From the IMG/VR virus record IMGVR_UViG_3300023179_000077, positions 1 to 64,000 of that record: a stretch of DNA of 64,000 nucleotides; one strand, given 5' to 3'. Numbering within the stretch: the first letter of the stretch is position 1; each line of letters begins with the position of its first letter. Under the pieces are notes generated by a model that saw only the letters and a program-made list of their open reading frames with translations, ran no database searches and was not told the DNA's origin. The DNA comes from a virus. Shown here in pieces: positions 43,401-49,390 of the stretch. The position numbers were made by a program, and so were the translations under genes.

Positions 43401-43956
43401 AGGAGGTAATGAACGTATGCGCATCACTTCTGGTGGTAATATCGGCATCGGTACTACTACCCCCAACGCTAAACTCGACGTAAGTGGGAGCGCAATCATC
43501 ACCGGCTCACTCACCGTCACCCAAGGCATCACCGGCTCACTCTTCGGCACCGCATCATGGGCAAACAATACAACAAGCGCATCATACGCCGCCACAGCAT
43601 CATACTCAAATAACTTCACAGTTGCAAACCAACTCATAATAGATTCTACACTCACTGATTATACTACAGTAGCATCATCAATAGTAGGATCGAATAACTT
43701 ATTCACTCAAGCAACTGGCTCATACACATCAGCATTCTTCAAATACACTGCTACTACAGGTAGCAACAGCAGAGCTGGTGAAGTAGTAGCAGTATGGAAC
43801 GGCACAACAGTACAATACTACGATAATTCAACTGTAGATATAGGTAATACAACAGCAGTAACATCATCTGTTTCTATTGTAGGCGGTGATGTACAGTTTA
43901 ATATGCAAACCAATACTTCAGGATGGAGAATAAAATCATTAGCAACGTTCATGTAA
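34435..43956 (+). CDS. Giant tail fibre protein
   Basis: 3173 residues, one uninterrupted frame. The N-terminal 'QILKLRRSSIPGKVPSTSSLDYGEIALNTYDGIAYMKRSG' is a typical attachment domain of T4-like distal fibres. Then come many 14-15-residue Ala/Ser repeats, copies of the 71-residue module seen in the 28347 fibre, and a unique middle domain (about 1230-1660) without repeats. Several 'GNVGIGTTSPNAKLDVSG' modules follow, each with a different insert (40.2-43.5 kb), probable alternative binding heads. There is no S74 end; the C-terminus is a small beta domain. Base composition jumps: some modules are strikingly G/C-rich. Confidence 0.93.
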   Translation: MAQQILKLRRSSIPGKVPSTSSLDYGEIALNTYDGIAYMKRSGSNGDEIIAIGVGTSGSFTGSFFGTSSWAYNAISAAYAATASSADNFTVRGTLTAQTIVVQVITSSQELITGSLIVNGPLTVNGGITGSLQGTSSWANNAVQAINAATASNILGGTATYIPFFKTNTTLGNSTMYQISNSFSTTSIAINETNITSANPEALYVFQTHPTSINVLTGKGNLNNYLQNNIQNTNQGVSASSDVVATANNGNEDTNYIDMGINSQNYSAGFIGEANDAYLYSIANNLHIGNANDNGTHVGFFVGGTDVEAYNKLQLSPNNQHKMSGSLDISGSLTINNGITGSLFGTASWAINALTASYAANVPATASYALQALSASFASTASYAANVPATASYALQALSASNALTASYALNAQGSGFPYTGSAIITGSLIVTGSVNASLGFTGSLFGTASWAVSASQALTASYVLNAVSASFATSASRAVTASLATTASYVLNAVSASFATTASYVLNAVSASFATTSSYVLNAISASFASTASSVNQLNQAVVISGSLTVTGSSGTTLLVSNADTLTFTGSIFTSGSIVSTGSLSITSITSSLFGTASWANNAISASYALSASQAQNAVTASYILNAVSASFAATASSADNFTVRNTLTAQTIVVQTITSSVDFVTGSTRFGTLLSNTHQFTGSVSITGSLNVVGAGITSSLFGTASWANNAISSSYAVSASQAQNAVTASYALTASYASNVPATSSYALQALSASYANNAVTASYVLNTVSASYASTSSLPLEGIVTASVAGSTITFTKGNSSTFNVTIATATAETASYVTSSNVDGPYGKNSILSASYAVTASYTVSASYATSASQAYNATTASYVLNAISASYATSASYAVSASQAQNATTASYTLNAVSASYAQTASYATNITISGSITGVDYINFDTTASFAAAVGRLGYDNGEGTLTLGLQGGNVTLKIGNDLYQYVYNNTTSSLTLGQVVYISGSQGNRIAVKLASATAEQGSANTLGFVAETIAAGAEGWVMTEGTLRKLNTTGLIGGQLIYLDVIPGAYTQTPPVAPAHGVRLGYAERISATVGSIYVKIDNGYELGELHNVVDSTTTSSFGDLLVISGSVWINSKQLTGSYGLTGSLSATSFTGSLFGTSSWANNVISASYVSNAGLLNGTSSAVFATTGSNNFIGIENITGSLNVSGSQSFIGTSISVGNQIVTGSLITSGSNTLIGNTSLTGSVNISGSTTQVGNNNLLGSTTLSGSVVVSGSLNASANLTLQGHLRLDPGQDPGNNNFTASYLFTSASNTNTGYDLYYRQDGNLIKFKWLEGGLSSGILYGGTISYSGSVIYVKKGTGIINNMNATTSSEINPILTYVSWNDYTSSAQYITSSQITYLYVNPSGSIVQQTSYFDQTQYEQALPLGLVVHPNYTTITSQESSVQTTYDSDTQQNDFIRAFGPIKVNGFTPSGQTGSLRINIGSGTAFTLGGFYSQNQNSPSHYTATAATTASLARAYRTGSGVYLDSNNNAYYTVIDPSKYDNGNGLSNVAGTNATIQRIFYNPVDKRAVVYYGQNTYSSLANALTALPSDSFTEGEFTAKALLFVGYIIVQGNASDLSNTGQALFIQAGVFRNTAGGSSGGGAIAQSLDDLSDVTITTPTNGQALIYQGGVWVNGTPLNATSASFATSASQAQNAVTASYIINAVSASYTLSASNAQTASYVLNAISSSFATSASYALSASQAQNAVSASYVLNAISASFATSASYALSASQAQNTVTASYILNAVSASYAATASSADNFLVRSTLTAQTLIVQTITSSTDFVTGSSRFGTLFSNTHQFTGSVSITGSLNVAGAGITGSLFGTASWASNATTASYILNAVSASFASTASNVLGGATNYIPLWNGATTLSSSVIYQSSGNVLIGTTTDNGYKLSVQGGDVTIQSGRTLDWGFGNMRIINSTYDMVFQTYNGASTAEAMRIKGSGNVGIGTSAPSAKLHVSGSNTDSLLLLASPGATSALFVSGSGNVGIGTTSPAAFANYTTTTIDGTLGSVIQFRRATVDGLQIAIDANKTQFLEQRALRMAFGTNNTERMNILANGNVRIAANATDSGELFQVDGTARVTQDAYFATTSGGISIGSTSTGGAKLNIVNGDFQMSPTYKLTLASTTGQIYLRATSGTGDLQMFTNFTERMRITSAGDVGIGTTSPNARLDVSGSTIISGSFTVAPSNAIELQVTSTGTKIGNVITDTHTVTGSLGVSGSVTATSFTGSLFGTSSWASNAVSASFASTASNVLGGATSYIPLWNEATTLSSSVIYQSGSNIGIGTTTPAEKLRVNGTFSSNALWTDNTTISYWGNYPTPYGGFTWDTGYATIYAIAGNILRLGSNGASPDMTIDLSGNVGINTTLPTARLHVSGSSADSLLLLSSPGVTNALFVSGSGNVGIGTTTPGDALQITKSNPYIIMTGDDASYTNAGIQMIANGASNQRALGIFMFQSVAGHEWFMGQPYAGADSFVINRRVTSTPSSQSNPKGIGASTGTVFIVTSSGSVGIGTTNPQGKLHVNGGDVFFGDETNVATNIRLRRNGATVGSIGTYNSQLELCGGSSIGASHMVITSTGNVGIGINAPTAKLHVSGSTTTNLLVGTNDLFVSASGNIGIGETNPTSKLVIKDLSTSVFQAINAGVGSTAGISFQNNSVEQLIVRSRGDISRSTIYSQVWDFELGTNADKNLLLYTNGQERVRINNGGNVGIGTTTPNAKLDVNGNAIVTGSLTVTGTITAQTLVVQTITSSIDFVTGSSRFGTLQSNTHQFTGSVSITGSLNVTGAGITGSLFGTASWASNAITASNALTASFVQNAVSSSFATSTAAVAGTTNYISKFTSNTAIGNSQIFDDGNSVGIGTASPTAKLEISNTSANILYLYSTSTTGTTNNSSFRIGSYDGTQVSVGTYLTELASSWNSSNFAGGNFPNSSVLLGSKANGLGIGASSATGNIRFFTGGETGGNERMRITSGGNIGIGTTTPNAKLDVSGSAIITGSLTVTQGITGSLFGTASWANNTTSASYAATASYSNNFTVANQLIIDSTLTDYTTVASSIVGSNNLFTQATGSYTSAFFKYTATTGSNSRAGEVVAVWNGTTVQYYDNSTVDIGNTTAVTSSVSIVGGDVQFNMQTNTSGWRIKSLATFM
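36352..36562 (+). repeat. Fibre module, copy in giant fibre (first full)
   Basis: 'ADNFTVRNTLTAQTIVVQT' to 'SSLFGTASWA'. Same family as 30262-30476. Confidence 0.8.
39803..40017 (+). repeat. Fibre module, copy in giant fibre (second full)
   Basis: 'ADNFLVRSTLTAQTLIVQT' to 'GSLFGTASWA'. Directly precedes the switch to 'VGIGTTSP' modules. Confidence 0.8.
42640..42916 (+). repeat. G/C-rich fibre module
   Basis: 'GNVGIGTTTPNAKLDVNGNA' then 'TITAQTLVVQTITSS' to 'GSLFGTASWA'. The first 80 bases are full of GGC, ACC and CTC-type codons, unlike surrounding A/T-rich codons. Similar blocks are at about 40985-41110, 43420-43570 and 44710-44770. Confidence 0.8.
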
Positions 43957-43969
43957 AAAATAAAATAAT

Positions 43970-44152
43970 ATGTTTAAAGTAGAAATGCAATTTATTCCAG
44001 GAAACAGTCAGATGTGGGTCCTCAAACTAAATCCAGACGATCCCATTTACGAATACGACAACGAAGCTGAAGCACAAGCTAAAGCAGAAGAACTTCAAGC
44101 AGCAGACTCAACAGGCAGGTTGTATCGTGTATCGACTGTTATGGCTGTTTAA
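43970..44152 (+). CDS. Small fibre-region protein
   Basis: 60 residues: 'MFKVEMQFIPGNSQMWVLKLNPDDPIYEYDNEAEAQAKAEELQAADSTGRLYRVSTV'. The 'EAEAQAKAEELQAADSTGRLYRV' ending is a pattern I know from tiny proteins next to fibre genes in aquatic phages, function unknown. It follows the giant fibre by 13 bases, so shares its transcript. Confidence 0.72.
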   Translation: MFKVEMQFIPGNSQMWVLKLNPDDPIYEYDNEAEAQAKAEELQAADSTGRLYRVSTVMAV

Positions 44153-44160
44153 TATTTATT
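44150..44160 (+). promoter_or_regulatory. TAATATTTATT element before the third fibre gene
   Basis: Overlaps the upstream stop. A 7-bp hairpin, TTCCTAG (44171-44177) with CTAGGAA (44188-44194), lies between it and the start at 44204. Confidence 0.42.
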
Positions 44161-44203
44161 GTAAACCCCCTTCCTAGGGAGAGTGAACTAGGAAACAAGT
44201 ATA

Positions 44204-46771
44204 ATGCCAAATGAATTTGTCGCAAGGAACGGCATAATTGCCCTCAATAACTCAATAATTACCGGTTCACTTACTGTCACTCAAGGTGTAACAGCATCGC
44301 TGTTCGGTACATCATCGTGGGCAACTAACGCATTAACTTCATCTTATATATTAAGCGCTGTAAGCGCTTCGTTCGCTAGTACTGCTTCTAATGTATTAGG
44401 AGGAGCTAGTAGTTATGTTCCACTTTGGAATACTGCTACTAGTTTGAGTAGTAGTGTGATATATCAGAGTAGTGGAAATGTTGGTATTGGTACTACGAGT
44501 CCAAGCTCAAAATTGCACGTCTATAATTTATCCGCTGCTAATGATGTCAGCACTACTATATTAGTAATTGAAGCAGGGACAGACGCGACGTTGGGCCCTC
44601 TTTCTTTTATTACAAATTTAAGGCCAAGCACAACAGCATCAAATCGAAGAGTCGAAATATATGCAGGGGATAATGGAAACTACCGAAATGTTACATTCCC
44701 TTATGCAAATATTGGCATCGGCACCACTACCCCTAACGCCAAACTCGACGTCAACGGCAACGCAATTGTTACAGGATCTCTTACTGTTACTGGCACTATT
44801 ACTGCGCAGACGCTAGTAGTACAGACAGTAACTTCTTCTGTTAGTTTCGTAACAGGATCTAGCAGATTTGGTAGTTCGTTAAGCAATACTCACGATTTCA
44901 CGGGATCTGTTGGTGTGACTGGTAGTTTGACAGTAACTGGTGATATATCTTCGACAGGAAATTTTAAATCTCCAACTACTACTTACTATTTCAATCCAAA
45001 TACTGGATTATTTAACATTACTAACGGATATATATCGGGATTATACAGCCCAGGAAGTGTTTTAAGAGCATCTTTCTCTGATACCGCCACTGTTTTTAGC
45101 GGAAATGTAAATTTCGCCGGATCAGGTATATGGAATTCTTCAGGAAATGTTGGTATAGGTACCACTTCCCCTACAGCTAGACTTCACGTTTCTGGTTCAA
45201 ACAGCGATTCACTGTTACTAGTAGCATCACCTGGTGCTACGAGTGCTCTGTTTGTGAGCGGAAGTGGAAACGTAGGGATTGGCACTGTAAGTCCCACAGC
45301 ACCGCTTACGTTTGGTAAATCTGTTTACGCTGCCCCAACAAGCGAAGACTTTTTCAGAATTAAATTTGAGGATGTAGGTGGAATTGCTAATGATGTAGGC
45401 ATAGGAATGCCAGCGACTGGCGCAATCGGTTTTAATATTACTGACGTTTCCGGATATTACGCATTCTATAAAGGTCCAACGGCAACGGAATTAGTAAGAA
45501 TTACAAATGCCGGGAATGTTGGTATTGGTACCACTTCCCCATCCGCCCGCCTTCACGTCTCAGGAAGTACTACAGCTAATCTATTAGTTGGTACTAGCGA
45601 TTTATTTGTGAGTGCGAGTGGAAATGTAGGTATTGGAACTACAAGTCCAACTGAAAAACTAACAATCAGAGGGAATGGAGCTAAGATGTTAATAGAAGCA
45701 GCATCCGATCCATCCGGGTATTATACTTACTTACAATCTAATTACGATGCTGTAAATCCATTTGTATTAGTTAGTCAAGGATTCGATATACTCGGATCAA
45801 GAACAGCTACATCTCCTGTAGGAACTAGAGCTACTTATCTAAACAGTTACTATGATATTTCTTTAAATACAGGAGGAGCCACAGCTTCTTTAGCCACTTC
45901 TAAATTGTATATTTCAGCTAGTGGTAACGTAGGTATAGGAACCACTTCTCCCAACGCTAAACTAGATGTAAGCGGTAGCGCTATAGTATCAGGATCATTC
46001 ACTGTAGCTCCTAGCAACGCTGTAGAACTGCAAGTAACGAGTACAGGTACTAAAATAGGAAATATAATAATAGACGCTCACACTGTTACTGGTAGTTTAA
46101 GTGTAAGTGGTAGTACAGTAGTAGTAGGATCTTTAACAATAGGTACATCATCACTAGGATCTACTGAAAATACTTTAGTTGTAGGACCATCCCCTGCAGG
46201 AGGAACTGGAGAAGGTGGACAAATACTACTTCAAGCAACAGGAGGTACGTATACCTCAGCATCAATGCTTGATAATTATCAAAATAGATTCAGAATACTA
46301 AGAGGTACAAATGCTGTTAGTGATGCAGAATATTTTAATGTTAGTTTACATTCTGGTCAGCTTGGATTTAGCAGATATACCGGATCAGGAGCATTTCCTG
46401 GAACAGCTGTGGCAAACTTGGCTGTAGATAGCGGTGGTAATGTAATTACAGTAGCTACTGGAGGTGGTGGAGGTAGTGTAACTATAAACAACAACACAGA
46501 CAACTATCTTATATCAGCAACAGGTACGGCTAATACTTTAAACGGAGAAGCCAATTTACAATTTAATGGTACTGCATTATCAGTAACAGGATCATTTACT
46601 GTTATCACAGGCAGTTCAATAGAATTCCAAGTTACTAATACTGGTGTTATAATAGGTAATACAACAACAGATACTCACACTATTATAGGAGACGTGACAA
46701 TAACAGGAAGTATAATAGGAGCCGAACCAATACCTGCTGGAGCTAAATTATATTTATTTTATAATTACTAA
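44204..46771 (+). CDS. Third tail fibre/adhesin protein
   Basis: 855 residues. The short N-terminus 'MPNEFVARNGIIALNNSIITGSLTVTQGVTASLFGTSSWA' is followed by modules shared with the giant fibre: 'VLGGASSYVPLWN...GNVGIGTTSPSSKLHV', the 'SARLHVSGS' and 'LLVASPGATSALFVSGSGNVGIG' units, a partial 71-residue module (44784-44940), each separated by different inserts. The end differs from the other fibres ('IPAGAKLYLFYNY'). Likely a second, shorter adhesin, or a reservoir of modules that recombine with the giant fibre. Confidence 0.9.
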   Translation: MPNEFVARNGIIALNNSIITGSLTVTQGVTASLFGTSSWATNALTSSYILSAVSASFASTASNVLGGASSYVPLWNTATSLSSSVIYQSSGNVGIGTTSPSSKLHVYNLSAANDVSTTILVIEAGTDATLGPLSFITNLRPSTTASNRRVEIYAGDNGNYRNVTFPYANIGIGTTTPNAKLDVNGNAIVTGSLTVTGTITAQTLVVQTVTSSVSFVTGSSRFGSSLSNTHDFTGSVGVTGSLTVTGDISSTGNFKSPTTTYYFNPNTGLFNITNGYISGLYSPGSVLRASFSDTATVFSGNVNFAGSGIWNSSGNVGIGTTSPTARLHVSGSNSDSLLLVASPGATSALFVSGSGNVGIGTVSPTAPLTFGKSVYAAPTSEDFFRIKFEDVGGIANDVGIGMPATGAIGFNITDVSGYYAFYKGPTATELVRITNAGNVGIGTTSPSARLHVSGSTTANLLVGTSDLFVSASGNVGIGTTSPTEKLTIRGNGAKMLIEAASDPSGYYTYLQSNYDAVNPFVLVSQGFDILGSRTATSPVGTRATYLNSYYDISLNTGGATASLATSKLYISASGNVGIGTTSPNAKLDVSGSAIVSGSFTVAPSNAVELQVTSTGTKIGNIIIDAHTVTGSLSVSGSTVVVGSLTIGTSSLGSTENTLVVGPSPAGGTGEGGQILLQATGGTYTSASMLDNYQNRFRILRGTNAVSDAEYFNVSLHSGQLGFSRYTGSGAFPGTAVANLAVDSGGNVITVATGGGGGSVTINNNTDNYLISATGTANTLNGEANLQFNGTALSVTGSFTVITGSSIEFQVTNTGVIIGNTTTDTHTIIGDVTITGSIIGAEPIPAGAKLYLFYNY

Positions 46772-46789
46772 TATATTTATATATAAATA
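46771..46789 (+). promoter_or_regulatory. ATATATTTATATATAAATA element
   Basis: Contains TATAAATA (46782-46789), the T4 late octamer, 9 bases before the start at 46799. Confidence 0.45.
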
Positions 46790-46798
46790 CAAAATAAT

Positions 46799-47203
46799 AT
46801 GCCACAAAACACATCTCCTATTTTTGCACAAACTCCTATTCTAGCACAAACGTATATTACTGGTTCATATACAGATAGAACAGGAGCAACTTCGGGATTG
46901 TACACTCTTGTAACTGCTGGTTCTAGCGGTTCTAAAGTAACTCAAATTGGAGTTAAATTTACAGGAAATACAGTTACAGGCTCTTTATTAGTATTTGTTA
47001 CTAATACGGCAGGAGCAAGTCCTAGGTTATACGATGAAGTCCCTGTTACTGCTTTAACTGTTAGTACAACTAGCGGCTCCTACAGAAACGTAAACACATA
47101 TACCGATTTTCAAATAAACGCAGGACAACTAATACAAGTTGGACTAACTGCTATTTCTTCAAGTGTGTCATGCAGTGTGTTTGCTTCACAAGGTAATTTT
47201 TAA
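46799..47203 (+). CDS. Small structural protein of the fibre block
   Basis: 134 residues, all beta-type sequence rich in Thr, Ser and Gly: 'AQTYITGSYTDRTGATSGLYTLVTAGSSGSKVTQIGVKFTGNTVTGSLLVFVTN'. Reminiscent of small baseplate- or fibre-decorating proteins, but no family is recognised. Shares a transcript with the LamG-like gene downstream. Confidence 0.65.
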   Translation: MPQNTSPIFAQTPILAQTYITGSYTDRTGATSGLYTLVTAGSSGSKVTQIGVKFTGNTVTGSLLVFVTNTAGASPRLYDEVPVTALTVSTTSGSYRNVNTYTDFQINAGQLIQVGLTAISSSVSCSVFASQGNF

Positions 47204-47208
47204 TTTAT

Positions 47209-47973
47209 ATGTTTTTACCTTTTCAACGGAATAGTAGCAGTTTTTCAGACAGGTTATATCCTAGAACTGATACAAGTAAGGTTGGCATTATATATACAGT
47301 TGAACCATCCGAATACATTAGAACAGGACTACAAGTATATTTAGATGCCGCAAATTATCCTGGGACTGGGACTACTTGGTCGGATCTTAGTGGTAACGGT
47401 AGAAATTACACATTAGTGAATAGCCCAACGTACAATTCTGCTAATGGCGGTTCTTTGTTGTTTCAGACTAATCAATATTCTGACGGTCCTGCATCGAATA
47501 GTTTTAATATAGATCAAAATGTGACTATTGAATTAGTTTATAAATTAAATACATCTTCAGGTACACAATGGGGATTTTTTTTCGACACTTCGGCAGCAGA
47601 TAGAGGAATTAGTACTCACTTAAATGAAGGAGGATCGACCATTTTTGATACTATGGGATACAATACTGGAAATGGAGATAGAATAAGCGTCGGAGCAGTA
47701 TCTAATGGAACTATAACCCATTTGACATGTAGATATAGAAATAATACTACACCGCGTAAAAACATATTTAGAAATGGATCTTCAGTTGCGGACTCGGGGG
47801 CTAATACCCCTACAGCACTATCTCTTTCAAGTGGTGTAGCTCAAGTACCTGGTAACAAATATGGTATATATATTGATGCAAACATTTATTTATTTAGAGT
47901 ATACAACATTGCGCTCACAGACGAACAAATACTATTTAATTTTAATGTTACAAAAACCAGATTTGGTTTATAA
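47209..47973 (+). CDS. LamG/concanavalin-like lectin-domain protein
   Basis: 254 residues. After a short N-terminal arm, residues about 40-245 form a concanavalin-type jelly roll: 'GLQVYLDAANYPGTGTTWSDLSGNGRNYTLVNSPTYNSANGGSLLF', 'FNIDQNVTIELVYKLNTSSGTQWGFFF' and the closing 'IYLFRVYNIALTDEQILFNFNVTKTRF'. These are typical Laminin_G_3 phrases ('lDa-n-SYpGtGttW-DlSGngn', 'fri-n-aLs-eqi-nFna'). Probably binds host surface glycans as a tail adhesin. Confidence 0.88.
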   Translation: MFLPFQRNSSSFSDRLYPRTDTSKVGIIYTVEPSEYIRTGLQVYLDAANYPGTGTTWSDLSGNGRNYTLVNSPTYNSANGGSLLFQTNQYSDGPASNSFNIDQNVTIELVYKLNTSSGTQWGFFFDTSAADRGISTHLNEGGSTIFDTMGYNTGNGDRISVGAVSNGTITHLTCRYRNNTTPRKNIFRNGSSVADSGANTPTALSLSSGVAQVPGNKYGIYIDANIYLFRVYNIALTDEQILFNFNVTKTRFGL

Positions 47974-47990
47974 TACAAATATATTATAGT

Positions 47991-48293
47991 ATGGAAATAA
48001 ATGAACATATTAATAAAAACTACATAATTTTTAGAGTAGAAGAGTTACAAAAAGTTGACTTTAGCGTTGTAAAAGAAACATCACAATACACAGTAAGAAA
48101 ATCAGTCGATAAGTCAAAAACATTCATTAATTGGGATTCAGAAAAAGAACCTTGGTTTTTATACTTGTTGGAAACTAAAGAAGGGCCGTATACTCACGAA
48201 GAAATGCTTGATATACTGGCTACTGAGGAATGGACTAGTTCTTACATTAAGTCTCATTATATAAATAATGAGAACAATTTTAATGAATTTTGA
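47991..48293 (+). CDS. Small unknown protein after the lectin gene
   Basis: 100 residues, 'MEINEHINKNYIIFRVEELQKVDFSVVKETSQYTVRKSVDKSKTFINWD', then 'ETKEGPYTHEEMLDILATEEWT'. Acidic and not recognised. It follows the lectin gene by 17 bases and is probably co-expressed. No repeats like those of the fibres. Confidence 0.65.
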   Translation: MEINEHINKNYIIFRVEELQKVDFSVVKETSQYTVRKSVDKSKTFINWDSEKEPWFLYLLETKEGPYTHEEMLDILATEEWTSSYIKSHYINNENNFNEF

Positions 48294-48310
48294 TTTTTTC
48301 TACATTCTTT

Positions 48311-48323
48311 ATATATTTATATA
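48311..48323 (+). promoter_or_regulatory. ATATATTTATATA element before the gene at 48342
   Basis: 18 bases before the start. Would drive 48342-49309. Confidence 0.45.
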
Positions 48324-48341
48324 CACAAATAATAAAACAAT

Positions 48342-48809
48342 ATGGCAAAAACAATTTTAAAATTACAAGAATTCTTTCAACTCGACGTTGAAATAAACGG
48401 TTTTACTAACCCCGAAACCGGCGAAGTATTAGTTAAAGGATTACTCGCCGAAAAAATATCAGTACCAACTAAATATTGGTTATACGATTTAGCTAAAAAA
48501 GTAACTGCTGAAAAAGAAGCAGTAAATTCATTAAGAGAAGAACTTATTAAAAAGTATGGTACTACTGATGAGCAAGGCAACATTAGTATTCCTATTTATA
48601 TCAACGAAGTAGTTGATGATGATACTAAAGAAGTTGTTTCTCGCGAAATAAATCTTGCGTATGTTGGTTTTCAAAATGATTTTAATTCATTGTTAAATGA
48701 AGAACGTGAATTAGAACATCATGCTTTTCAATTAGAAGACTTTGAAAATGTATCAACAGAAGTTAATTATGCTGTTTTATTTAAATTAATTCAAGCACCT
48801 AATGCTTAA
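48342..48809 (+). CDS. Tail-region helical protein, unknown
   Basis: 155 residues. 'KTILKLQEFFQLDVEINGFTNPETGEVLVKGLLAEKISVPTKYWLYDLAKKVTAEKEAVNSLREELIKKYG' mixes a beta start with a coiled helix. The 'EELIKKYG-TTDEQGNISIPI' layout is shared in outline with the protein at 49046 ('KLVEKYG-NVTIDPNTGEI'), so the two may be related small coiled proteins. It overlaps the next gene by 8 bases. Role in tail assembly is a guess from position before the sheath gene. Confidence 0.65.
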   Translation: MAKTILKLQEFFQLDVEINGFTNPETGEVLVKGLLAEKISVPTKYWLYDLAKKVTAEKEAVNSLREELIKKYGTTDEQGNISIPIYINEVVDDDTKEVVSREINLAYVGFQNDFNSLLNEERELEHHAFQLEDFENVSTEVNYAVLFKLIQAPNA

Positions 48810-49035
48810 AATAGTTGAAATAGCAAAAGCATGGATTGCTGCTGCTGACCCAACGCCTGAACAAAAATTAATAGCTGAGTATAGGGCAAGTGTATGTGAT
48901 GGGTGTGATAAAAAATCTCACAATTCAACTATAGACTTATACTATTGTGGTGAATGTGGATGTCCTCTCTCTAAAAAATTGTTCAGTCCTAAACCAGGAA
49001 ATGAAGCCTGCCCATTAGCTAAATGGAAAAAATAA
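48802..49035 (+). CDS. Small zinc-ribbon-like protein
   Basis: 77 residues. Cysteine pairs CDGCDKK and CGECGCPLSKK plus a late C in 'NEACPLAKW' form a compact zinc-binding pattern. The 'CGECGCPLSKKLFSPKPGNEACPLAKW' tail is a family I have seen in T4-like phages but with no assigned function. It starts inside the end of the upstream gene, so it is translated with it. Confidence 0.78.
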   Translation: MLKIVEIAKAWIAAADPTPEQKLIAEYRASVCDGCDKKSHNSTIDLYYCGECGCPLSKKLFSPKPGNEACPLAKWKK

Positions 49036-49045
49036 AATAAAGTAT

Positions 49046-49309
49046 ATGGCACAATTAGCACAAGAAGAATTACAATCAATTAAAGATCTTCAAACACGTT
49101 ATAATCAAACTGCATTTGAAATAGGCAGTCTTGAAATTCAATTATCAACATATAAAAAGTATGTTGTTTCTTTAGAAGAAGAAAAAGTAAATCTTCTTAA
49201 GGACATAACGTCTATTGAAGAAAAAGAAAAAGAATTAACGGACAAATTAGTAGAGAAATACGGAAATGTAACAATAGATCCTAATACAGGAGAAATTACA
49301 TCCGTTTAA
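49046..49309 (+). CDS. Small coiled-coil protein
   Basis: 87 residues, almost one long helix: 'ELQSIKDLQTRYNQTAFEIGSLEIQLSTYKKYVVSLEEEKVNLLKDITSIEEKEKELTDKLVEKYGNVTIDPNTGEI'. Typical of a small assembly helper or chaperone near the tail genes. No named family. Confidence 0.7.
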   Translation: MAQLAQEELQSIKDLQTRYNQTAFEIGSLEIQLSTYKKYVVSLEEEKVNLLKDITSIEEKEKELTDKLVEKYGNVTIDPNTGEITSV

Positions 49310-49336
49310 TATTGTTTTGCGTTTTATGATTAGTTT

Positions 49337-49347
49337 TAAATATTTAT
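49337..49347 (+). promoter_or_regulatory. TAAATATTTAT element before the sheath gene
   Basis: 43 bases before the start at 49391, in the 81-base gap before the sheath gene. Confidence 0.45.
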
Positions 49348-49390
49348 TAGTAGGTCAATCCTATTAAATTTATTAAAAAACAATTATAAA

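Noticed and set aside
29000-43600. CRISPR-like short repeats
   Set aside because: The repeats are codon-periodic parts of long coding frames, vary at synonymous positions and lack constant-length spacers.
43023-43655. 210-codon open frame on the minus strand inside the giant fibre
   Set aside because: It is antisense to Ser/Thr/Ala repeats, whose reverse complement is naturally stop-poor; no start context and no family resemblance.
28347-46771. Diversity-generating retroelement as the source of fibre variation
   Set aside because: No reverse transcriptase gene or template/variable repeat pair with adenine-specific changes is seen in the window.
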